From positions 1 through 64,000 of the forward strand of contig NZ_JAPYZV010000006.1 in NCBI RefSeq assembly GCF_027812955.1: a DNA stretch of 64,000 bases, written 5' to 3'. The stretch's first letter is position 1; every line of letters begins with the position of its first letter. Under the pieces are notes generated by a model, which was not told where the DNA came from, did no database searches, and saw only the letters and a list, made by a program, of their open reading frames with translations. This DNA is from Pedococcus sp. 5OH_020 (GTDB lineage: Bacteria > Actinomycetota > Actinomycetes > Actinomycetales > Dermatophilaceae). Both the position numbers and the translations under genes were made by a program. Below are positions 42,978-52,024 of this stretch, in pieces.

Positions 42978-45900
42978 GTGCTCACCCTGCGTCGCGCCCC
43001 CGGCCTCGTCGCCGACCCGCCCTCGCTCGACGACGTGCAGGCCGCTGCCGTCGCGCATCGAGGAGGGGCGCTGCGAGTGCTCGGCGGTCCAGGCACCGGG
43101 AAGACGGTCACGGCGATCGAGACGGTGGTGGCCAGGGTGGAGTCGGGGGAGGCGACTCCCGACCAGTGCCTCCTGCTGACCTCGTCGCGAGTGGCTGCCG
43201 GTGCCCTGCGCGAGCGGGTGACCGCAAGGCTGGGCCGGACCTCGACCGAGCCCCTCGCGCGGACGCAGCAGGCGTTCGCGTTCGGCATCCTGCGGCAGGC
43301 CGCCGCCCTGCGGGGGGACCCGACGCCCCGGCTGCTCAGCGGGCCGGAGCAGGACGTCATCCTGCGTGACCTGCTGGCCGGGCATGCGGCCGACCGGACC
43401 ATGGCGCCGGCCTGGCCCGAGAGGGTCCAGGCTGCTCTGGGCACGCGAGGCTTCCGTGCTGAGCTGCGCGACCTGTTGATGCGCGCCGTCGAGCATGGTC
43501 TGGAGCCTGGCGACCTGGCGCGGCTGGGGCGGGACCACGGGCGTCCGGAGTGGGCTGCCGCGGCCGACGTACTCGCGGAGTACGACGAGGTGACGGCCCT
43601 GTCGGCGCCCGGAGCATACGACCCGGCCTGGATCCTCGGTGCAGCCGCGGACCTGCTGGAGGAGGACCCCGCCTGGCTGGCACGCCTGCATGACTCGCTG
43701 CGGCTGGTCGTCGTGGACGACGCGCAGGAGCTCACCTGGTCTGCTGCCCGTCTGCTGCGGACGGTCGCCGCCCCTGGCCTCGACGTGGTCCTGCTCGGCG
43801 ATCCCGACTCAGCCGTCCAGACCTTCCGCGGCGCAGACCCCCGCTACCTGGCCGACCGCTGGACCGAGCTGGGCGCCGGGCCGTCGCTGGTCCTGCCCAG
43901 TGCGTACCGGCTGCCGCGCGCCGTGCACCGGGCCGCCGCACGCGTCGCCCCCAAGATCGGTGCGCTGGGAGGCGGCGCGCAGCGCGCGACCGTGCCGGGT
44001 CGGCCCGGTGGCGAGGTCGAGGTTCACCTGCTGCGGGCCGTGACCCAGGAGGCCAGCTTCGTGGCGGGCCGGCTCAGGGAGGCGCACCTGCGTGACGGGG
44101 TGCCGTGGTCACAGATGGCGGTCATCGTCCGCGGTCAAGGTCGCACATCCACCCTGCGCCGGACCCTCATCGCCGCCGGCGTCCCCGTGGCGGCGAGCGC
44201 GACGGACCTTCCCGTGCGGGAAGAGGTTGCGGTGCGGCCGCTCCTGGCCCTGCTCTCCGTCGTACTGGACCTCGCCCGGGGCGGCGCCGACGCGCTCAGT
44301 CCGCAGGTGGCCGTCGATACCCTCGTCTCGCCCCTCGGCGGCGCAGACGCAGTGGCTCTGCGCCGGCTGAGGCGGGCCTTGCGGCGACAGGAGCTCGCCA
44401 ACGGCGGAGGCCGGACCAGCGACGAGCTTCTGGCGCGGGCCTTGACGGAGCCGGGGGCCCTCGTGGAGCTGGGCCCGGAGGCTCACTCGGCTCGGCGGGT
44501 CGCCCGCACCATCGAGGCCGGTGTCGCCGCAGCTCCGGGCCACCGGGACGGGTCGCTCTGGCGCTGGGAGCCGGGCGTCAGCGCCGAGTCCGTGCTGTGG
44601 GCCATGTGGAGTGCCTCCCAGCTCGCGCCGCAGTGGCAGGCGGCTGCCCTTGCCGGCGGGCCCAGCGGAGGCCGGGCCGACCGCGACCTGGACGCGGTCG
44701 TCGGCCTGTTCGACGCCGCCGCGAAGTTCGCGGACCGGCTGCCGCAGGCGGGACCCGAGGAGTTTCTCACCCACATCGGCAGCCAGGACATCCCGGGAGA
44801 CACCCTCGTGGCGCGGTCGCCGGTAGGGGAGTCCGTGACGATCACCACTCCTCAGTCCGCTGCCGGTCGCGAGTGGGACCTCGTCGTCGTCGCCGGCGTG
44901 CAGGAGGGCGTGTGGCCCGACCTGCGGCTGCGCGGGTCCCTGCTGGGCTCGGAGCACCTGGTGGACGTCGTCACCGGTAGACCGACGACGTTCCGTGCCG
45001 CGCAGGCAGCCGTGCGGTACGACGAGACCCGGCTGTTCCTCGTGGCTGTGACCCGAGCGCGCGGGCGAGTGCTTGTCACGGCGGTGCGCAGCGACGACGA
45101 GCAGCCGTCCGTGTACCTCGACGTCGTGGACCCGGAGACGATCTCCGCGAGGGGGGACCGGCCGTTCACCGAGGTCTCGCGGACGATGACGCTGCCTGCG
45201 CTCGTCGGCCAGCTGCGCCGGGAGCTGGCCGACCGGGACCCGGCGGTGCGGCGCCTTGCCGTGTCGGCGCTCGCGCGTCTGACCCACGAGGGGGTCCCTG
45301 GAGCGGACCCAAGGCAGTGGTGGGTCATGCGGTCGCTCTCCGACGACCGGCCGCTGCGGGCCGACGACGAGCCCGTCCGTGTCTCGCCGAGCAAGGTGGA
45401 GGCGTTCGGCCGCTGCGGCCTGCGGTGGTTGTTCGGGTCCGTCGGCGGTGACGGGCCGTCCGTCGGGGCCGCCGACCTGGGCACCCTCGTGCACGACATC
45501 GCCGCCGAGCTCGGTGACGTCGATGCGGACACCATGGTCGCCGAGGTCGATGCCCGCTGGGGCAGGCTCGGTCTGCCGCCCGGATGGGTCTCCGACCGCA
45601 AGCGCCATGAGGCTCACCAGATGGTCCGCAGGCTGGCGAGGTACTTCGAGGAGGCTGCGGCGAGCGGATGGACGCGGCTCGGGGCCGAGCTGGAGATGAA
45701 GGTCACCGTCGGCCGGGCGGTGCTGTCGGGGAAGGTTGACCGGCTGGAGCGGACACCGGACGGGTCGGGTCTTCGCGTCGTCGACTACAAGACCGGGACC
45801 AGCAAGCCCCGGGCCGAGGAGATCGCCCGTCACCCGCAGCTGGGCGTCTACCAGCTGGGTGTGGAGCACGGGGCGTTCGAGGAGCTCGGGACGAGCTCGG

Positions 45901-46127
45901 CCGGTGCGGCGCTCCTCCAGGTCGGCAAGGGGGCTCTGGTCAAGACGACTCTGCAGCTGCAACCGGCGCTGCGCGACGACGACGAGCCCGGGTGGGCGCA
46001 GGACCTGGTGAGCAGCACCGCCGAGGGGATGGCGGCAGGGACGTTCGTCGCCACGGTCGGCGAGTGGTGCAAGCAGTGCCAGCTCCGGCAGTCCTGTCCC
46101 GTGCAGCCGGAGGGGCGAGTGCTGTGA
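42978..46127 (+). CDS. adnA: AdnA-like helicase-nuclease subunit
   Basis: 1049 aa. SF1 UvrD-type motor with Walker A LGGPGTGKTVTAIE near residue 42, motif II VVDDAQELTW (DDAQ instead of DExQ), GDPDSAVQTFRGADP, and SAAGREWDLVVVAGVQEGVWP. The C-terminal RecB nuclease has LRVVDYKTGTSKPRAEE and a probable 4Fe-4S staple formed by FGRCGLRWLFG and WCKQCQLRQSC. AdnA pairs with AdnB to resect double-strand breaks. The frame opens at 42744; the GTG at 42978 (MLTLRRAPGL) has TGGAAT 7 bases upstream and gives mycobacterial AdnA length. The stop overlaps the adnB GTG by 4 bases. Confidence 0.9.
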   Translation: MLTLRRAPGLVADPPSLDDVQAAAVAHRGGALRVLGGPGTGKTVTAIETVVARVESGEATPDQCLLLTSSRVAAGALRERVTARLGRTSTEPLARTQQAFAFGILRQAAALRGDPTPRLLSGPEQDVILRDLLAGHAADRTMAPAWPERVQAALGTRGFRAELRDLLMRAVEHGLEPGDLARLGRDHGRPEWAAAADVLAEYDEVTALSAPGAYDPAWILGAAADLLEEDPAWLARLHDSLRLVVVDDAQELTWSAARLLRTVAAPGLDVVLLGDPDSAVQTFRGADPRYLADRWTELGAGPSLVLPSAYRLPRAVHRAAARVAPKIGALGGGAQRATVPGRPGGEVEVHLLRAVTQEASFVAGRLREAHLRDGVPWSQMAVIVRGQGRTSTLRRTLIAAGVPVAASATDLPVREEVAVRPLLALLSVVLDLARGGADALSPQVAVDTLVSPLGGADAVALRRLRRALRRQELANGGGRTSDELLARALTEPGALVELGPEAHSARRVARTIEAGVAAAPGHRDGSLWRWEPGVSAESVLWAMWSASQLAPQWQAAALAGGPSGGRADRDLDAVVGLFDAAAKFADRLPQAGPEEFLTHIGSQDIPGDTLVARSPVGESVTITTPQSAAGREWDLVVVAGVQEGVWPDLRLRGSLLGSEHLVDVVTGRPTTFRAAQAAVRYDETRLFLVAVTRARGRVLVTAVRSDDEQPSVYLDVVDPETISARGDRPFTEVSRTMTLPALVGQLRRELADRDPAVRRLAVSALARLTHEGVPGADPRQWWVMRSLSDDRPLRADDEPVRVSPSKVEAFGRCGLRWLFGSVGGDGPSVGAADLGTLVHDIAAELGDVDADTMVAEVDARWGRLGLPPGWVSDRKRHEAHQMVRRLARYFEEAAASGWTRLGAELEMKVTVGRAVLSGKVDRLERTPDGSGLRVVDYKTGTSKPRAEEIARHPQLGVYQLGVEHGAFEELGTSSAGAALLQVGKGALVKTTLQLQPALRDDDEPGWAQDLVSSTAEGMAAGTFVATVGEWCKQCQLRQSCPVQPEGRVL

Positions 46128-49100
46128 CGACGCAGGAAAGCATCCTGACCGTGCGGCGGGGGACCCTGTCGGCCAAGGAGATCGCGCGGGCCATCGGGCT
46201 GCCCGAGCCCACGCCGCAACAGGAGGCGGTCATCGAGGCTCCTCTGTCACCTCTGCTCGTGGTGGCCGGCGCGGGGTCCGGAAAGACGGAGACGATGACG
46301 AGCCGCGTCGTATGGCTCGTGGCCAACGGACTGGTGGCACCCGACCAGGTGCTCGGCCTGACCTTCACGCGCAAAGCCGCAACGGAGCTTGCAGAGAGGA
46401 TCGGCAACCGGCTGCGGCTCCTGCAGCAGCACGACGTCTGGGTGCCGCCGCCCGACGACGGGCAGTCCGGCGCGGAGGTTCTCGGTGGTACGCCCACCGT
46501 GTCGACATACCACTCGTACGCGGGCCGTCTGGTCCGCGAGCACGCCCTGCGACTCGGGTTCGAGTCGGAGTCGCGGCTGCTCTCCGAGGCTGCCGCCTGG
46601 CAGTACGCCTCCGAGGTCGTGGCCGCCTACGACGGGCCGATGAACGATGTCCAGTTCGCGGAGTCCACAGTGACCGCTGCGGTCGTCGACCTGGCGGGCG
46701 AGATGTCGGAGCACCTCGTGTCGCCCGGCGAGGTGGCCGGCTACCTGACAGAGGTGCTCGAAACGCTTGCGGCGCTGCCCAAAGGAGACAGCCGGGCCAA
46801 GGACCTGCCCACCGAGGCACGGAAGATGCGGGAGAATCTCCGTGCCAGGGCCGCGGTGCTCCCCCTCGTCCAGCGATACCTCGACCTCAAGCAGTCCAGG
46901 GACGCCATGGACTTCGCCGACCAGATGGCCCTGGCTGCGCGACTCGCGATGACCTTCCCGGACATCGGAGCGATCGAGCGCGAGCGGTTCGGCGCGGTGT
47001 TGCTCGACGAGTTCCAGGACACGTCTGCCGCACAGCTGGAGCTGCTGAGGGCGCTCTTCGCCTCTTCCGAGGAGCCCGCCAGGGTGACCGCGGTGGGTGA
47101 CCCCCACCAGTCCATCTATGGCTGGCGTGGTGCCAGCGCCACGACCTTGACTGCCTTCCGCGACGTCTTCCGACGCAATGACCGTCCTGCTGCCCTCCGT
47201 CCGTTGTCCACGAGCTGGCGCAACGACCGGCAGGTCCTGCGTGTGGCCAACCTGGTCGCCGCGCCCCTGCGACGGGACTCCTCCGTCCCGGTGGAGCAGC
47301 TCTCGCCACGTGCCGACGCCGGTGACGGCCAGGTCGTGGTGGCCCGCACCGTCACGGCCGCCGACGAGGCGGCGCTCCTGGCGAGCTGGGTGGCGGACCG
47401 GCGCGCCGAGGGGGCACGGTCGGCTGCCGTGCTGTGTCGCAAGCGCTCGCAGTTCGCATCGGTCATCGAGGCGATGGAGGCCCGCGGAGTCCCGTACGAG
47501 GTGGTCGGGCTAGGGGGGCTGCTGCTCACACCTGAGGTCGAGGACGTCACGGCTCTCCTGCACGTGGTGCAGGACCCGACGCGCGGTGACCAGCTGATGC
47601 GGCTGCTCACAGGTCCCCTGTGCCGGCTCGGCGCAGCGGACCTCGACGGTCTCATGGCGTGGGCGCGTCACCAGCAGGACGCTCGCCTCGGCGTGGCGGA
47701 CGAGGTCGCCCCCGACGACGAGGACGACGTTCAAGGCGCGGTTGTCGATGTGCCGGGCCCTGGGGCCGCCCGCGGATCCGGGTCCACCGCTCGCGACCAG
47801 TCGCCGGACAGCTCGGACCGCGTGAGCATCGTCGAGGCCGTTGACGACCTTCCTCGGCCGGGCTGGCGAAGCTGGGACGGCAAGTCCATCAGTGACGTCG
47901 CGCTGGACCGCCTGCGTGGGCTGCAGCAGGCCATCCGCAGGCTGCGGTCGCTGACCGGCCTTCCGCTGGCCGACCTCCTCGGCGAGGCCGAGCGAGCCCT
48001 GGGCCTGGACATCGAGGTGCTGGCTCGTCCCGGCTACACCCCGGCCGCCGCGCGCGCCCACCTCGATGCCTTCGCTGACGTGGCCGCCACCTTCACGGTC
48101 ACTGCTGACCGCCCCAACCTCGGTGGCTTCCTCGCCTGGCTCACAGCGGCCCTCAAGGAGGAGCGAGGGCTGGACAAGGGGTACATCGAGGCGTCCACCG
48201 ACGCGGTACAGATCCTCACAGTCCATGCTGCCAAGGGACTCGAGTGGGACGTGGTGGCCGTACCCGGGCTCGTGGAGGGGTCGTTTCCCGCACTCTCCTC
48301 GGCTGTCAGCCGGCCACTGGCGGGCGAGTGGGTCGTCCCCGCGCCGAAGTCGCGGGGATGGGTCGCTGGTCCTAAGGACGGCGGGATCCCGTTCGAGCTC
48401 CGTGGCGACAGCAAGGGGTTGCCACGGCTGGACTGGAGGGGTGCCGCCGACTGGAAGGCTCTGGAGAGCCGCATCGAGGAGTTCCTGCGGGAAGGGGGCG
48501 AGCATGGTGTCGCCGAGGAGCGCCGGCTCGCCTACGTGGCTTTCACCCGCGCCAGGAAGGCGATGCTCCTCAGCGCGCCGGTGTGGACGGATGGAAAGAC
48601 TCCCAAGGTGACCTCACGGTTCCTCACCGAGCTGCTGGACCCTGAAGGCGGTGTCCCGATGACCGTGCTGGAATGGGCGGAGCTGCCCGACCCGACGGCT
48701 CCGGAGGCGCCGGAGAACCCGGCGAACGCCGAGGCGATCTCCGCTCTGTGGCCGGCCGACCCGATGGAACACCGCAGGGCCGCCCTCTCCGACGGTGCGG
48801 AAGCGGTCAGGCACGCGGTCAAGGAGCTCACCTCTGCTTCGGGGACCAAGCCCCCGACGGCGAGCGGGCACCAGGGCGTGCTGCCCCTGCCGGGTGAAGC
48901 GCTGCCCGTGATGGAGGAGCTCGACCTGCTGCTGGAGGAGCGGCGTCGCAGTGCTCACCGTGGCGAGCTCACGGTCCTGCTGCCTCGTCACCTGTCAGCC
49001 TCCGCCGTGGTGGCACTGGCTCAGGACCCCGCACGGTTCGCCTCGGGGCTGCGCCGCCCCATGCCCGAGCCCCCCGCCCTGGCCGCACGCCGTGGTACGG

Positions 49101-49573
49101 CCTTCCATGCCTGGGTCGAGCAGCACTACGCCCGGGCCGCCATGGTGGACATCCTCGACCTGCCCGGCAGCGCCGACCAGGATCCGGGAGACGATGCGGA
49201 GCTGCCCGCCATGAAGGAGCGCTTCCTCGCCAGCCAGTGGGCCCACCGAACTCCGGCCGAGATCGAGATCGCTGTCGAGACCGTTATCGACGGCATCGCC
49301 GTCCGAGGACGGGTCGATGCCGTGTTCCCCCGCGACGGCGGTGGTTTCACCATTGTGGACTGGAAGACGGGAGCCAAGCCGACCGCTGAGGTGGCCGGCA
49401 CCAGGTCCCTTCAGCTGGCCGCCTACAGGGTGGCGTTCGCCAGGTTGAGAGGGCTGTCCCTCGACGAGGTCGACGCGGCGTTCTACTACGCCGGGACCGG
49501 GGAAACCGTCTGGCCGCAGCTTCCTGACGACCAGGATCTGGCACGGTTGCTCAGCGCCGTGGCGCAGGAGTAG
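46124..49573 (+). CDS. adnB: AdnB-like helicase-nuclease subunit
   Basis: 1149 aa. Full UvrD/PcrA-type motor: Walker A VVAGAGSGKTETMTSR (about 49-55), FTRKAATELAERI, motif II LLDEFQDTSAAQLELL, GDPHQSIYGWRGA, LTVHAAKGLEWDVVAVPGLVEGSFP and YVAFTRARKAMLLSA. The C-terminal RecB-type nuclease has GTAFHAWVEQHY, IRGRVDAVFPRDGGGFTIVDWKTGAKP and QLAAYRVAFARL, with no Fe-S cysteines. AdnB is the lead motor of the AdnAB resection machine. GTG start within the adnA stop. Acidic low-complexity stretches near 530-570 (PDDEDDVQGAVVD) are linker sequence. Confidence 0.92.
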   Translation: MTTQESILTVRRGTLSAKEIARAIGLPEPTPQQEAVIEAPLSPLLVVAGAGSGKTETMTSRVVWLVANGLVAPDQVLGLTFTRKAATELAERIGNRLRLLQQHDVWVPPPDDGQSGAEVLGGTPTVSTYHSYAGRLVREHALRLGFESESRLLSEAAAWQYASEVVAAYDGPMNDVQFAESTVTAAVVDLAGEMSEHLVSPGEVAGYLTEVLETLAALPKGDSRAKDLPTEARKMRENLRARAAVLPLVQRYLDLKQSRDAMDFADQMALAARLAMTFPDIGAIERERFGAVLLDEFQDTSAAQLELLRALFASSEEPARVTAVGDPHQSIYGWRGASATTLTAFRDVFRRNDRPAALRPLSTSWRNDRQVLRVANLVAAPLRRDSSVPVEQLSPRADAGDGQVVVARTVTAADEAALLASWVADRRAEGARSAAVLCRKRSQFASVIEAMEARGVPYEVVGLGGLLLTPEVEDVTALLHVVQDPTRGDQLMRLLTGPLCRLGAADLDGLMAWARHQQDARLGVADEVAPDDEDDVQGAVVDVPGPGAARGSGSTARDQSPDSSDRVSIVEAVDDLPRPGWRSWDGKSISDVALDRLRGLQQAIRRLRSLTGLPLADLLGEAERALGLDIEVLARPGYTPAAARAHLDAFADVAATFTVTADRPNLGGFLAWLTAALKEERGLDKGYIEASTDAVQILTVHAAKGLEWDVVAVPGLVEGSFPALSSAVSRPLAGEWVVPAPKSRGWVAGPKDGGIPFELRGDSKGLPRLDWRGAADWKALESRIEEFLREGGEHGVAEERRLAYVAFTRARKAMLLSAPVWTDGKTPKVTSRFLTELLDPEGGVPMTVLEWAELPDPTAPEAPENPANAEAISALWPADPMEHRRAALSDGAEAVRHAVKELTSASGTKPPTASGHQGVLPLPGEALPVMEELDLLLEERRRSAHRGELTVLLPRHLSASAVVALAQDPARFASGLRRPMPEPPALAARRGTAFHAWVEQHYARAAMVDILDLPGSADQDPGDDAELPAMKERFLASQWAHRTPAEIEIAVETVIDGIAVRGRVDAVFPRDGGGFTIVDWKTGAKPTAEVAGTRSLQLAAYRVAFARLRGLSLDEVDAAFYYAGTGETVWPQLPDDQDLARLLSAVAQE

Positions 49574-49583
49574 GAGTGGGCGG

Positions 49584-50927
49584 CTAGGCCGAAGGGCGTG
49601 GCGGAGCAGGGTCCTGCGGTGCGGCATTGCCGGGCTCGAACTCCGGTCCGGCGTCGTCGGAGCCCATGGGATCGAGCGATGACCGCAAGGTGCTCACGTC
49701 GAGCTCGCTGGTCACCTCGTCCCCGGTCGCCTGGCCTGGCGCGGTCAGGTGCCCCGCATCACGACCTGGCTCTGCCTGCTCGGCCGCGGGCTGCGAGTCG
49801 GGCTGCGCATCAGGCTGCGAGTCGGGCTGCGCATCAGGCTGCGATTGGGACTGCGAGTCGGGCTCGGAGTCCCGGGAACCGAACATCACCGCCACGTCGT
49901 CGTCCTCCACGTCGTCCTCCACGACAGGAGGGACGACGACCGGCGCCACCGGACGCGCGGGAGCCAGGCCGGAGCGACGGTAGTCGTGCGACGCCTCTGC
50001 CTCTGCGTGGACCTTGTCGTCGAGCCGCCTGAGCGCAGCGGCATACCGTTCGACCTGGAGACTCTGTCCGGAGGCCACCGCCCCCATGAGCTCACTCAGC
50101 TGCTGCATCTCCGCCGCGAGCCGTGCCCGAGTCAGCAGGTGTGGATCGGGTCGCTCGGACCGGGCATGCGCGTAGGCCTCCATCAAGGTCTCAAGGGCGG
50201 CTGGCGGTGCCTGGGTCACCAGGGCCGCGAAGTCGTCGGCCGGGTCGGCCACCTTGGCGTCCTCCCAGCCCGTGAAGGCCTTGACCTTGCCGGTCGCTGC
50301 ATCCTCCTCGTCGTCGAAGAGCACGAGGACCTGGTCTCCGGTGAGGTCGCCGTGGGTCGGTGTGGGTGCGAAGCGCCAGAGGGCGACGTCTTCCAGGAAC
50401 CTCTCCCAGCGCGCGAGAAGCCCGGTCGGTACGTGTCCCGTCGCTGCGGCACGGTCGAGCTCGCTGAGGTGGCGGGTGCGGTAGGTGTCGGCGTCATACG
50501 CCGGTAGCCCTGCCTCGTCGAACAGCCCGTGGTCGGCGTTGTGCAAGGCGGCGATGGACCTGCCGAGCTCCGCCGCGAGCCCAGGCCCGGCCGGGAGGTG
50601 CTCGAAGTCCACCTGATGCCCCGGAAGGTAAGGGTAGATGGCCGCACGACCGCCTTCCTTGAGCGCGGCGAAGCCCTTCGGCGTCGGGACACTGAACGGA
50701 AGCCGTCGAGCCAGCAGGCCGAGCAGGGCGAACGTCGCCTCCATCTGGGCGGCGGCTGCCTGGCTGCGCGGCACCCGGATGACCCAGCGCCGGTGCTGCG
50801 TGTCCTGGACGAACGCGACGTCGTACTGCTGGTCCGGGACGCTGGGCAGGGGCTCGACGCTGGCGGGGTCGAGCCCAGGGACGGCGGCGCTGGCCAGGGC
50901 CGCGAGGAAGAGGGGGCTTCGGTCCAC
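49584..50927 (-). CDS. Phosphotransferase (APH/maltokinase-like) with long acidic tail
   Basis: 447 aa. Kinase-like fold: YDVAFVQDTQHRRWVIRVPRSQAAAAQMEATFALL in the N-lobe and catalytic loop TPTHGDLTGDQVLVLFDD. The metal-binding DFG/DWE position reads TGWEDAKVADPADDFAAL, with Gly for the usual Asp. A charged tail of about 130 residues follows, with the repeat SQPDAQPDSQPDAQPDS, probably disordered. The GTG at 50927 has TACGGT (50939-50934) six bases upstream, divergent from nudC 41 bases away. The substrate is unknown. In mycobacteria a potassium-channel gene occupies about this position instead. Confidence 0.85.
   Translation of the reverse strand: MDRSPLFLAALASAAVPGLDPASVEPLPSVPDQQYDVAFVQDTQHRRWVIRVPRSQAAAAQMEATFALLGLLARRLPFSVPTPKGFAALKEGGRAAIYPYLPGHQVDFEHLPAGPGLAAELGRSIAALHNADHGLFDEAGLPAYDADTYRTRHLSELDRAAATGHVPTGLLARWERFLEDVALWRFAPTPTHGDLTGDQVLVLFDDEEDAATGKVKAFTGWEDAKVADPADDFAALVTQAPPAALETLMEAYAHARSERPDPHLLTRARLAAEMQQLSELMGAVASGQSLQVERYAAALRRLDDKVHAEAEASHDYRRSGLAPARPVAPVVVPPVVEDDVEDDDVAVMFGSRDSEPDSQSQSQPDAQPDSQPDAQPDSQPAAEQAEPGRDAGHLTAPGQATGDEVTSELDVSTLRSSLDPMGSDDAGPEFEPGNAAPQDPAPPRPSA
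49791..49864. repeat. 24-bp tandem repeats inside a coding region
   Basis: CTGCGAGTCGGGCTGCGCATCAGG occurs exactly at 49791-49814 and 49815-49838, then degenerates to 49864. In frame (minus strand) it encodes the PDSQPDAQ tail of the phosphotransferase, so length change keeps the frame. Confidence 0.85.
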
Positions 50928-50968
50928 GCTGCCACCGTATGCCGATCGGTCCCGCCTAGGGTGGAGGC

Positions 50969-51943
50969 GTGGGCCGACCCGTCGAAACTCTCCCGAATCT
51001 CTCGCTCGCTCGGCCGGGCCTCGACCGCCAGGCGGACCGCCGGCTGGACCACCGGCTGGTCGAGGAGCTGCTGGAGAGCGACGACACCCGGGTCCTGGAG
51101 CTGCGGGACGGCAAGGTCGCCGTGACCGACGGGCAGCTCGGTGCCGAGCTGGTCCTGAGAAGGCCGGTGCCCGAGGACCTGGCTCGTCTGGGCCTCTTCC
51201 TCGGCGCTGATGGCGATCACGACGCCTACGTCGCGGTCGTCGTCGAACCAGGCCCCGACCAGACGGCCGCTGACGAGCTGCGGCATGACGGACCACGGCA
51301 TGACGGCCCACGGCACGACGACGATCCCGCTCTGCGAACCATGCGCCAGGTCGGCGCTGACCTCGGTGACCGCGATGCAAGCCTGTTCACGACCGCGCTG
51401 GCGTTGGCCAACTGGCATGCGGCCCACCCCTTCTGCGCCCGCTGCGGAGCGCCTACCGAGCCGGCTCAGGCCGGCTGGCTGCGCCGCTGCACCAAGGAGG
51501 GCAGCGAGCACTACCCGCGGACCGACGTCGCGGTGATCATGTCCGTCATCGACGACCAGGACCGCCTGCTGATGGCTCGCGGCGCAGGGTGGGCTCCCGG
51601 CAGGTTCTCCGTGCTGGCCGGCTTCCTGGAACCGGGGGAGAGCCTCAGCGCTGCGGTGGCCCGCGAGGTACGGGAAGAGGTGGGCCTTGACGTGGAGGAC
51701 ATCACGTACCTCGGGGACCAGCCGTGGCCGTTTCCCACCTCCCTCATGGTCGGGTTCACGGCGCGCGCGCACACCTCTGAGCTGAAGCTCCAGGAGTCGG
51801 AGATCGCCGAGGCACGGTGGTTCACCCGCCAGGAGCTGCGAGACCTGGTGGCCGACGGCTCGCTCGGAGTGTCGCCGCGTCTGTCCATCGCCCGTCGGAT
51901 CGTCGAGCACTGGCTCGGCCACGAGATCACGGGCGTCGGCTGA
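50969..51943 (+). CDS. nudC: NAD(+) diphosphatase / NADH pyrophosphatase NudC
   Basis: 324 aa Nudix enzyme that cleaves NADH and can remove NAD caps from RNA. A variable N-terminal domain of about 130 residues is followed by a zinc ribbon (HPFCARCGAP..RRCTKEG; the fourth ligand is not a plain Cys). The Nudix box is GFLEPGESLSAAVAREVREEVGL, followed by the NudC-specific QPWPFPTS motif (preceded by Asp rather than Ser). The N-domain holds three copies of a 5-residue repeat RHDGP from 15-bp DNA repeats at 51282-51326. The GTG has TAGGGT (50957-50962) six bases upstream, leaderless. Confidence 0.93.
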   Translation: MGRPVETLPNLSLARPGLDRQADRRLDHRLVEELLESDDTRVLELRDGKVAVTDGQLGAELVLRRPVPEDLARLGLFLGADGDHDAYVAVVVEPGPDQTAADELRHDGPRHDGPRHDDDPALRTMRQVGADLGDRDASLFTTALALANWHAAHPFCARCGAPTEPAQAGWLRRCTKEGSEHYPRTDVAVIMSVIDDQDRLLMARGAGWAPGRFSVLAGFLEPGESLSAAVAREVREEVGLDVEDITYLGDQPWPFPTSLMVGFTARAHTSELKLQESEIAEARWFTRQELRDLVADGSLGVSPRLSIARRIVEHWLGHEITGVG

Positions 51944-52024
51944 GCGACCGCGCCGATGGCGAACCACTCTGCGCCGATGCCGGCCACCGCGAGGGCGGGG
52001 CGGCCACCCGGCATGATGGCGCCC

